A program made the position numbers and the translations under genes. DNA of 64,000 nt from an uncultured Cellulophaga sp. GTDB taxonomy: Bacteria > Bacteroidota > Bacteroidia > Flavobacteriales > Flavobacteriaceae. Shown here in pieces: positions 26,774-34,194 of the stretch (within the stretch, counting starts at the first letter, position 1; every line of letters starts with the position of its first letter). A model generated the notes under the pieces. The model saw only the letters and a program-made list of their open reading frames with translations, was not told the DNA's origin and did no database searches. The stretch spans positions 1 through 64,000 of the forward strand of contig CANMEI010000004.1 in the NCBI GenBank assembly GCA_947496695.1, given 5' to 3'.

Positions 26774-27646
26774 ATGGTAAGAAATTTAACTCTAATAGCG
26801 TTATTATTTGTTTGTTTTAGTAATTGTAAACAAATAAAAAAGGAAAAAAAAGGTGCAATCTTATCAAATAAAAAGGATAATTTATTTCAAGCGTGTATAA
26901 ATAAATTAGCATCTTATGATGATTATAAATTAAATGTAGAAGATTATGTTTTAAAAAATGATGAAGGTTTTTTTCTTGTAAAAGAAAAACTCAACAACAA
27001 TACTTGTCTTAATAATTTTTTTAAAAATATACATACAAATCATAGTAATGATTTTTTTTATAATATAGATGACAAAAAAATGTATCCTCTCTTTAAAAAG
27101 AAATTAGAAGATAATATTGTTGTTGGTAGTTTTGTTGAATATTATGGAGAGAATGATATTCCGGGTGTTTTATTACAACTTAATTTATTTGATAATAAAG
27201 GTAAACAAATAGATTACCTTATTGTCTTTAATAGATTCAATTTTGAAATATATTTCGAATATGAATTTAAAATTATTGATGATTTTAAAAAAATTGAAAT
27301 TGACAAAAAAGAAGATGATTGGATTTTATTCGACGATAAGGGTGAGATAATAGGAGAAAGAAAAAAACCTTTGACAAATATTAAGAAAGATTTTTTTAAT
27401 ATTACTAAAACAGGTTTCGTGAAAACAGGAAAACTTATAAATAAAAATATTTTTACTGTGGGATCAATAGTCTATGCCCAAGTAGAAACGTATTTAAATG
27501 TGAGGTCTGCACCTAATTCTAACGGAGATATTATAGCAAAAGCATACCCCAAAGATGATTTAAAAGTTATAGAAGTATTAGACGATTGGGTTAAGATAGC
27601 GTTAAATGGTAAAGAAGGTTATGTTAGTAAAGATTTTGTCAGGTAA
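26774..27646 (+). CDS. SH3-domain lipoprotein, candidate immunity protein 2
   Basis: This 290-aa lipoprotein (lipobox CFSNC, about residue 18) lies three bases after cassette 2. The middle domain (about 30-220) is unlike that of immunity 1. The C-terminal SH3 domain (about 230-290; YLNVRSAPNSN, GYVSKDFVR) is about 80 percent identical to it by eye. This pattern, a variable recognition part joined to a constant module, fits immunity genes diversified by recombination. It probably protects against the second LAS-type effector tail. Confidence 0.65.
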   Translation: MVRNLTLIALLFVCFSNCKQIKKEKKGAILSNKKDNLFQACINKLASYDDYKLNVEDYVLKNDEGFFLVKEKLNNNTCLNNFFKNIHTNHSNDFFYNIDDKKMYPLFKKKLEDNIVVGSFVEYYGENDIPGVLLQLNLFDNKGKQIDYLIVFNRFNFEIYFEYEFKIIDDFKKIEIDKKEDDWILFDDKGEIIGERKKPLTNIKKDFFNITKTGFVKTGKLINKNIFTVGSIVYAQVETYLNVRSAPNSNGDIIAKAYPKDDLKVIEVLDDWVKIALNGKEGYVSKDFVR

Positions 27647-27651
27647 AGAAC

Positions 27652-27792
27652 TTTCCCCCGCTAGCGCTCGTTTATAACGAGTGCCGTATCGAGTAAGAAA
27701 ATATTGATTAAAATTATAACTATTTTAGTTAGCTTTTGTATTTTTATGTAATGAGTAGAAAGCATAAATTTCATAATTTTAAAAGTAGCGCC
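27652..27792 (+). repeat. REP palindrome with truncated RAYT 5' end (copy A)
   Basis: CCCGCTAGCG is followed by the palindrome GCGCTCGTT-TATA-ACGAGTGC. About 75 bp of leader then precede ATG 27751, encoding MSRKHKFHNFKSSA, the start of a REP-associated Y1 transposase. The gene is cut after about 14 codons. The sequence 27655-27757 is almost identical to 30389-30491. Confidence 0.75.
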
Positions 27793-27904
27793 TGAATTTA
27801 CCATTAATAAAATGAAGTTTGAATATCTTGATTCTTTAAATGCTCAAGTAGTAGATTTAATGTTTTGGGAAGAGTTAAAAGGAAAGACATATACAGCTCC
27901 ATAA
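27785..27904 (+). pseudogene. Remnant upstream of effector 3
   Basis: In the frame of effector 3, codons before the in-frame TAA at 27902-27904 read VAPEFTINKMKFEYLDSLNA and on to GKTYTAP. The frame then continues unbroken into the effector linker (QENKNITKQTP). It starts exactly where the RAYT fragment ends. It looks like the stub of a longer effector whose delivery part was lost and whose frame then acquired a stop. Confidence 0.45.
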
Positions 27905-28009
27905 CAAGAAAATAAAAATATAACGAAACAAACACCTATAAATTTAGGAGTATTTGGTATTCCTGCTATTCAAAGTAAGAGTAATGTATTTAATGATACT
28001 GGTTTAACA

Positions 28010-29278
28010 GTGCTAACTGATGAAGCAATAGAAAATGACATTCATGCACCACAACCTGCCCCAGTTGAGGCCTTAGAAGAAACGGAAACACCTACAGAAA
28101 GCGAAGAAACTATACCAAAAAGAGTGTTTCCTTCAGGTGATGACATTTTCTACTTCCACCCTATTGCTTTTGTAAACCATATGAAACTTATTTTTAGGAA
28201 TGCTGGCGCGGAGAATAATTCTGAAGCAAAAATTAGAGCTTTTTTGAGACTGATAAAAGAATTTGAAGGTATTCCTGGTGTAAATGGATATACTACATTA
28301 TTTGGTGGTAAGCAATTCTCTGATATGAGCAAACACCCTGAAGATCCTCAAAAATGGTATACTAAAGATGATGGTACGATAGTGTATAGTTCGGCGGCAG
28401 GGGCTTATCAAATTATGCAATTTTTATGGTGGGAATATAATGGTTGGGTAGTAGATAAGAAAAATGGTAAGTACTTTAAAACTGGGGAACGAAACGAAAA
28501 GAAAGACTATGCAAATACATATAGTATTAAGGATTTTTCACCTAAATCTCAAGATGAATATTGTATTGCTATATTATTACATCAAAAGCCTGGGTTAGTG
28601 GAAGATTTATTGAAAGGTTATGTTACTAGAGCTATAGAATCTTATGCTAGTCATATATGGGCAAGTTTTTCACCTGGAAGGTTTAAAAATCAAGGGCCAA
28701 CTAAAGGTGTAACAGGAAAAAATAACATACGAGAGGCTATACATGATGCTCGAATGAAACAATTGAAATCTTATGACAAATATTTAGCTGAAGAATTAGC
28801 GGGTCAAACGGATTTGCATTTAGAGCCAGGATTTTTAAAGAAGTTTGGAATTAAAGAACCTGAGGTTCAAGAACCTATTGAAATGAAAAAAGATGGGCTT
28901 GATTTAAATAAGGCCTTAATAGGGTTAAAAAGAAGAGCAACAGATTCTGATAGGAAAAGTCTAATAGGTAGATGTGCAAGGTATGTAGGATTTGCTTTAG
29001 TTGATGGAGGACTTCCTTATGCTGGGCTTAATGCACTTGATTATGGACCTTACCTAATTAAACAAGGTTTTAAAGAAGTTCCTGATGGTAATTATCAAAT
29101 AGGAGATATAGCTGTTTTTGAGAAGTTTGAATGGAACGGTAAAAAACATAATTGGGGTCATATACAAATGTATATTGGAGATAAAAAATGGGTTTCAGAT
29201 TTTTTTCAAAGAGATTTCTGGGCAGGAAGTGATTATAGTAAAGCAACACCAAATTATAAAATTTACCGATGGGAATAA
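28010..29278 (+). CDS. Bifunctional cell-wall hydrolase effector 3 (GH104 endolysin-like plus CHAP)
   Basis: From GTG 28010 this is a 422-aa protein. The open frame extends 105 bases further up to a TAA, and no ATG is available, so the start is uncertain. After an acidic linker comes the junction motif FYFHPIAFVNHMKLI (about 46-60). Residues 75-245 match the phage lambda endolysin R family (GH104 lytic transglycosylase): FEG with the likely catalytic Glu 86, FGGKQFSDMSKHP, SAAGAYQIMQFLWW, KDFSPKSQDE and IWASFSPGRF. The C-terminal domain (about 300-422) has Cys 322 (GRCARYVGFAL) and His 384 (WGHIQMYIG), as in CHAP/NlpC amidases. One protein could thus cut both glycan and peptide. An immunity lipoprotein overlaps its end. 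Confidence 0.75.
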   Translation: MLTDEAIENDIHAPQPAPVEALEETETPTESEETIPKRVFPSGDDIFYFHPIAFVNHMKLIFRNAGAENNSEAKIRAFLRLIKEFEGIPGVNGYTTLFGGKQFSDMSKHPEDPQKWYTKDDGTIVYSSAAGAYQIMQFLWWEYNGWVVDKKNGKYFKTGERNEKKDYANTYSIKDFSPKSQDEYCIAILLHQKPGLVEDLLKGYVTRAIESYASHIWASFSPGRFKNQGPTKGVTGKNNIREAIHDARMKQLKSYDKYLAEELAGQTDLHLEPGFLKKFGIKEPEVQEPIEMKKDGLDLNKALIGLKRRATDSDRKSLIGRCARYVGFALVDGGLPYAGLNALDYGPYLIKQGFKEVPDGNYQIGDIAVFEKFEWNGKKHNWGHIQMYIGDKKWVSDFFQRDFWAGSDYSKATPNYKIYRWE

Positions 29279-30126
29279 ATACAATATCAAGATTTTTAAT
29301 AATTTTTACATTTTTTCTTATTTCTTGTAAGCAGGAAATAAAAAAAGAAAATATTACTGAGGCTAAAACTATAGAACTAGTTGAAGTAAAACAGAATACA
29401 GACCAGAAAAGTGAGCAATCTTCTCAGAAGAATCAAATTGATTTTGTTAAAGATTTTTATACATCATACTTGACTAATATCAACAATGATTCATTTAATA
29501 GTAATTTTGATAAATATTTATCTGAAGACTTAATTAAGTATGTAAACAGCATAGATGATGGAGACTTAATAATTGATGCGCAAGATCATGAGAAATTTGA
29601 TTTAAACACATTAAAGGTTTCAAAAACATCAAAAATAAATATCTATAAAGTAGAGTTTGTTAACATGCAGTATGAAACAGTTATGTTTGCTAAAGTTAAA
29701 TTCATTAATGATGGTTATAAGATTACTAATCTTACTGATAATTTAGATGATGCTAGTGAGGATATTGTTTTACCAGAATTTATGACAGACAAGTATTATT
29801 TTGAATCACTGTCTTATCATATTGAACGAACAGGAGATTCTACAACTGGAGTTACTTTCAGAATAGAGGAAGATTTTGATGGGAGAGGAATTATTTTTGA
29901 GAGAAATGAAGCTTTTGGTGACTACTTTAAATATTTATGTATTGAGAAAAGAATAAAAGATAAATTAGAGATTTATCACAAGGAAAACTTAGGTGCTGAA
30001 GAAGAAGAATACACAGGAGACAAAAGCAAGCCATTAATTACTATTTACAAAAAAGGAGATGATTTTCACGCTAAAAGTCCACTAATAAAAAATGGTAAAG
30101 AAATTAAGTTAGAGAAAGGATACTAA
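29269..30126 (+). CDS. Lipoprotein, candidate immunity protein 3
   Basis: This 285-aa lipoprotein (lipobox FLISC, about residue 20) has an ATG within the last codons of effector 3, an overlap that couples translation. A Glu/Lys/Gln-rich linker (22-55) leads to a mature domain with FVKDFYTSYLTNIN, which resembles the opening of DUF3828-type periplasmic domains found in lysozyme inhibitors and immunity proteins. No SH3 tail is present, in contrast to immunity 1 and 2. It probably inhibits one or both catalytic domains of effector 3 in the periplasm. A strong terminator follows. Confidence 0.65.
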   Translation: MGINTISRFLIIFTFFLISCKQEIKKENITEAKTIELVEVKQNTDQKSEQSSQKNQIDFVKDFYTSYLTNINNDSFNSNFDKYLSEDLIKYVNSIDDGDLIIDAQDHEKFDLNTLKVSKTSKINIYKVEFVNMQYETVMFAKVKFINDGYKITNLTDNLDDASEDIVLPEFMTDKYYFESLSYHIERTGDSTTGVTFRIEEDFDGRGIIFERNEAFGDYFKYLCIEKRIKDKLEIYHKENLGAEEEEYTGDKSKPLITIYKKGDDFHAKSPLIKNGKEIKLEKGY

Positions 30127-30221
30127 AATACTCCCTGACACACTCTACATTAAACCACGACAAAAAGGTTCCAATATTGGAAATCGATAGTAAAATAAGG
30201 GTTTGTAAAAATTAGAAGATA

Positions 30222-30264
30222 AAAAAGGAATATTCAAGATAACGAATATTCCTTTTTGTTTTTT
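30222..30264 (+). terminator. Terminator of the vgrG-effector operon
   Basis: AAAAAGGAATATTC (30222-30235) pairs with GAATATTCCTTTTT (30244-30257), followed by GTTTTTT. It closes the plus-strand T6SS region. Confidence 0.85.
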
Positions 30265-30386
30265 AGAAAAGTATTTTAACTTAGAAAAGTTACTTTAAAA
30301 AGCTGTGGTTTTTTGTTGTTTAAACGTTAAATTTTAGGAAGCAAATGCTTGTTTAGTTTTAACATTTTAAGCGTATACAAAAAATA

Positions 30387-30491
30387 TTTCCCCGCTAGCG
30401 CTCGTTTATAACGAGTGCCGTATCGAGTAAGAAAATATTGATTAAAATTATAACTATTTTTAGTTAGCTTTTGTATTTTTATGTAATGAGT
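30387..30491 (+). repeat. REP palindrome and RAYT leader (copy B)
   Basis: This is the same palindrome and leader as copy A, with one single-base indel, in the same orientation. Together the two copies bracket effector cassette 3. Confidence 0.8.
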
Positions 30492-30708
30492 GGTAACTAT
30501 AAGTTTCATAATCCAGAAGGAACATATTTTGTATCTTTTGCCACAGTATATTGGATAGAGACGTATTTACAAGACAAACTTATTTTAATATATTACTAGA
30601 AAGCATAGAATATTGCAGAAAAGAAAAATCATGGTATTATATGCATATTGCTTTATGCTCAACCATGTACATTTTATTTTTAGAGATTTTAAATCTACTA
30701 TCTATTAA
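30486..30708 (+). pseudogene. REP-associated tyrosine transposase (RAYT, Y1_Tnp) pseudogene
   Basis: ATG 30486 opens MSGNYKFHNPEGTYFVSFAT, the typical start of IS200-like RAYT proteins. The frame breaks near 30560. The continuation is readable in a second frame (DVFTRQTYFNILLESIEYC) and then in a third (YAYCFMLNHVHFIFRDFK), which carries the HUH-type metal motif HVH at 30664-30672. About two thirds of the gene, including the catalytic tyrosine region, is missing. The remnant runs into the 3' end of the TraN-like gene on the other strand. RAYTs act on REP palindromes such as those at 27657 and 30391. Confidence 0.75.
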
Positions 30709-31789
30709 TTAATTCATTTGGTGGTTGTAACATAATAAAACGGTCTTTATCAAAACCATCTAACACTAGATACAATTGTTGATTAGTACTGAGCTTAGTG
30801 TTTTTTAAAACAGCAACTACCTTGTAACTTGTGTTTTTTTCTAAAGTATGCTCAAAATTGAAAACATATAAAGGTTTTACAGTAAAAGGTTCAGTTGCTC
30901 CCCTACTCTTTACATAAAATTTAAGATCATTAATAGTATACGTTTTTGCTGAGCTATTTATAATTTCTAAATCTAAGTACATCTCATTCTTATCAAAGAA
31001 AATATTATTTAATTTGAATTCTATAACCCCAACTTTATTATATACCTTTTTTATAGAAGGTTTTCCGTTAGGAATATTTTGACAAAAAACATTATAATAA
31101 GTTTCTGGATCTGAACTATATAAATTTCCAATATGTTCTTTTTCAAATTTTTCTTCTCTTATTTCTGGTTTATCAAGAAAGGCTTCTTCCGTTGCAGGTT
31201 TTAAACCCTCTTCTTTACTAACATCATTATTATCATTAACTAAATTCTCTTCTGTTACACTTAAAACAGTTTCAACATCTTGTTGTTCTTCAACTTTAAC
31301 AACCTCTTTTTTAGTCTCTGGTATAGTAGAAATTTTATTTTTTGGTTTATTATTAATTTGAGTTAAGTCATTAGTTATAGTTTCATCTACAATGGTTGTC
31401 ATTTTTTTAGATGCAACTTCATTCTTCACAACAGGCTCATTATTTAAACGACCTACGGCATCTGATTCATTAAGTATATAAACAAAAGTAGTAACTTTAT
31501 CTGATGGCTGTAATAAGAAAGAATAGATATTACCTACTGCTGTAGTAACAGTTAAATTACTAAACTGTTTTGTTTTAGTTGCTTTTATAACCCCCATATT
31601 ACTATTCTCATCATAAGTAAACGTAAAATCTGATGAGGGAGAAACAACATTTACTATCGGGCTTTGAAAAATAAGTGTAATCGTGTTAAATTGATTTAAA
31701 GCTATTGGTATAGGCTTATTAGAGTTTGCAAATGAAAATTGTGTAATTGACACAATCACAAATATATATTTAAAAAAGTTAGTTATCAT
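30698..31789 (-). CDS. traN: TraN-like DUF4138 protein (right copy)
   Basis: This 363-aa exported protein has a signal peptide at residues 1-21. It has the same three-part plan as the left copy: N-terminal beta domain with NLTVTTAVGNIYSFLL, long acidic linker (about 120-225), and C-terminal DUF4138 part (LYSSDPETYYNVFCQ, LNNIFFDKNEMYLDLEI, LKFYVKSR). Identity to the left copy is roughly 40-50 percent in the conserved parts by eye. It stands alone, with no TraO or TraM beside it, directly outside the T6SS effector region. In conjugative elements TraN links inner- and outer-membrane parts of the channel. Here it may be a relic or a recruited envelope protein. Confidence 0.72.
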   Translation of the reverse strand: MITNFFKYIFVIVSITQFSFANSNKPIPIALNQFNTITLIFQSPIVNVVSPSSDFTFTYDENSNMGVIKATKTKQFSNLTVTTAVGNIYSFLLQPSDKVTTFVYILNESDAVGRLNNEPVVKNEVASKKMTTIVDETITNDLTQINNKPKNKISTIPETKKEVVKVEEQQDVETVLSVTEENLVNDNNDVSKEEGLKPATEEAFLDKPEIREEKFEKEHIGNLYSSDPETYYNVFCQNIPNGKPSIKKVYNKVGVIEFKLNNIFFDKNEMYLDLEIINSSAKTYTINDLKFYVKSRGATEPFTVKPLYVFNFEHTLEKNTSYKVVAVLKNTKLSTNQQLYLVLDGFDKDRFIMLQPPNELINR

Positions 31790-32012
31790 AGCTAAAAATA
31801 ATAGTAAGTTTTATGTAAAATATAGTTTTAATGAATAACTATTTTTAAAAATAAATGTAAAATTTTCTTACAAAGAAAGAGGCTAAATTAAGTAACACAA
31901 TGCTATTTAAAAAATATAATCGTTAAATGAATTTTTAAAATGTTCTAATTAAAAATATTACAAAACTTACTTAAAAATCAAGAAAGCTAAATAGACTAAC
32001 ATTTAGAAACTA

Positions 32013-33167
32013 CTATGGTTTCACTCCTAACATACGAAGCATTTTAGTATGGTCAGATATTGCGGCAAAAAGAGATTTTTTTACATGATAAGGCATACCA
32101 AATTCTTGAGCAGTATCAGCAACAATTTTGGTAAGTTTTTTATAGTGTACATGGCATACATCTGGTAATACATGGTGTTCTATTTGGTAATTCAAGCCTC
32201 CTATAAACCAAAATAAAAAATTACTTTTTGGAGAAAAATTACAAGTGGTTGCAAATTGGTGTCCGTACCAATTATCATTCATTATACCTTGCTCATCAGG
32301 AAGCGGAAAGGTATTTACAGGCATTATATGTGCTATTTGAAAAACAACACTCACCAATATTCCTGTAACAAAATGCATACTTATAAATGCTAATAATACA
32401 ACACACCATGAAAACTGAACCATAATCATTGGCAATAACAATGCATAGATATAGTAACTCAATTTCCAGGCAACCATACTTATTAGTGTTTTTTTATATT
32501 CATTTTTCTTGTCAAAAAAACCCATTTCCTTGTAACGTTTTAAACGCACAAAATCTTTAGTTGTAATCCATGATATAGTAGATATTCCATAAAAAAACCA
32601 GATATAAATATACTGATACTGGTGCAACCAATAATATTTAGCATTTGGTGAAAAACGTAAAAAAAATGGAGCATTCAGGTCATCATCTGCATGGTCAATA
32701 TTAGTATAAGTATGGTGTAATATATTATGCTGTATTTTCCAAATAGCAGCATTGGCCCCAATAAGATTAAAGGTATAGCCTAAAAATGTGTTTATTTTCT
32801 TATTTTTTGAATATGAACCATGAAGTGCATCATGCATAACACTCATTCCTATTCCTGCCATGCCAAATCCGCTTATAATATAAAGCATAAAAATCATCCA
32901 AACTGTTGATACCAAACCAGATGCTAATATTATTAAGGGTATAAAAAACAAAGAAAGCATTACAATGGTTTTTATAACCATTGCCGGATTAGCATTTCGG
33001 TTTTTATCATGCGTTTTAAAATAAGTATTTATCCTATTTCTTAATGTTTTGGAAAAATCAGCATTAATGTCTCTTGAAAATTTTGGATTATCGATATAAT
33101 TATATTTTATTAGGTTAACAATTTCAAAACAAAATAGTGTATTCATTAAAAGCTTATAAATAGCCAT
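32013..33167 (-). CDS. Membrane fatty acid desaturase
   Basis: This 384-aa di-iron desaturase has the three histidine boxes HDALHGS, HNILHHTYTN and QIEHHVLP, and four to six membrane helices arranged around them. The QIEHH third box is that of front-end or acyl-CoA/lipid desaturases (linoleoyl-CoA desaturase-like group in Bacteroidota). There is no fused cytochrome b5. It inserts a double bond into membrane acyl chains and helps keep membranes fluid in the cold. It stands alone in its own unit. Confidence 0.85.
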   Translation of the reverse strand: MAIYKLLMNTLFCFEIVNLIKYNYIDNPKFSRDINADFSKTLRNRINTYFKTHDKNRNANPAMVIKTIVMLSLFFIPLIILASGLVSTVWMIFMLYIISGFGMAGIGMSVMHDALHGSYSKNKKINTFLGYTFNLIGANAAIWKIQHNILHHTYTNIDHADDDLNAPFFLRFSPNAKYYWLHQYQYIYIWFFYGISTISWITTKDFVRLKRYKEMGFFDKKNEYKKTLISMVAWKLSYYIYALLLPMIMVQFSWCVVLLAFISMHFVTGILVSVVFQIAHIMPVNTFPLPDEQGIMNDNWYGHQFATTCNFSPKSNFLFWFIGGLNYQIEHHVLPDVCHVHYKKLTKIVADTAQEFGMPYHVKKSLFAAISDHTKMLRMLGVKP

Positions 33168-33384
33168 TTAGGATACTATTTTATTGAAATTTGTGGTATT
33201 TCAGGTTATTAAAAAACCTCACCTAATTAAAAAAGGAAGAAAGCTAACTATTGATACAATTATCTGGAAAGTAAAAAAAGAAACGATCTAAAAACTCACT
33301 TAGTAAATATAGACTAAATAAACTCCGATCATATAACAGATTTAAAAATATAACTATATATTAACTGCTTCTGTTTTATAATAA

Positions 33385-34194
33385 TTATTCTATTACCTTA
33401 TAATTTTCAAGTAATTCTAAAACCATTTGAGCAGAATTAACAGATGCTATTTGAACAAATTTGAAATAATCAGTATGCGCACTAGTGTTTGCATTATCAC
33501 TACAACTTCTTATAACAATATAAGGCAAGCCTAACATATTACAAACTTGTGCCACTGCAGCACCTTCCATTTCTGTAGCTAAAGCATTAAAATTTGAGTA
33601 TAAATCTTTTGCTTTTTTAGGGTCGCTCACAAAAGTATCTCCAGTAGCTATTGTTCCTACATAAAATTTTGGTTGATTCCCATTTACTGGCTGTAAATTA
33701 ATAGTATTTGACACCTTCTTGCTTTCTACCAATAGAGTAGCATCAACTTTTAAATAAAGTGAATTTTTTTCATTGTTTTGGCTTAAATTTCTGGTTGGCC
33801 ATGTTTCAAAACCTTCTTCTTTTAATTGTCCAAAATCATATTGTATCATCTTATCAGCAATAACAATATCTCCAGGTTTAATACCTGGGTGTAAACCTCC
33901 TGCAACTCCTGTAAAAATAAGTGCTTCAATCTTAAAACTTGAGGTTAAAATAGCTGTACTATACGCGGCATTTACTTTCCCAATTCCGGCTTTTAAAAGA
34001 ACTATTTTTTGTCCTTTTAATTTTCCGGTATAAAATGTTACTCCATTTTTATTTACTTCTTTTTTATGTTCTAGTTTACTTTTTAAGAGTTCTATTTCTT
34101 CATCCATAGCACCCATAATAGCAATACGTTGCCCATGCATTTTTAAAACAATAAGTAACATAAAAACAATAGGTAGTATTCTTTTTAAAACCAT
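33385..34194 (-). CDS. mtnN: Exported 5'-methylthioadenosine/S-adenosylhomocysteine nucleosidase
   Basis: This 269-aa protein has MTAN family marks: IAIMGAMDEEIELL (substrate Glu), AGIGKVNAA, TEMEGAAVAQV and the catalytic Asp in RSCSDNA. It cleaves MTA and SAH to adenine plus the thio-sugar. Unusually, residues 1-21 form a signal peptide (hydrophobic core IVFMLLIVL, then MHGQ), so the enzyme should act in the periplasm. Its start overlaps the end of the purine permease gene by 10 bp, giving a coupled pair: release adenine outside, then import it. Confidence 0.85.
   Translation of the reverse strand: MVLKRILPIVFMLLIVLKMHGQRIAIMGAMDEEIELLKSKLEHKKEVNKNGVTFYTGKLKGQKIVLLKAGIGKVNAAYSTAILTSSFKIEALIFTGVAGGLHPGIKPGDIVIADKMIQYDFGQLKEEGFETWPTRNLSQNNEKNSLYLKVDATLLVESKKVSNTINLQPVNGNQPKFYVGTIATGDTFVSDPKKAKDLYSNFNALATEMEGAAVAQVCNMLGLPYIVIRSCSDNANTSAHTDYFKFVQIASVNSAQMVLELLENYKVIE

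Noticed and set aside
27657..27690. REP palindromes considered as CRISPR repeats or an attachment site
   Set aside because: Only two copies, almost 3 kb apart, each leading into a RAYT start; there is no spacer pattern and no integrase.
30327..30509. 60-codon minus-strand frame over the REP element
   Set aside because: It is made from the palindrome and RAYT leader read backwards; no coding character.
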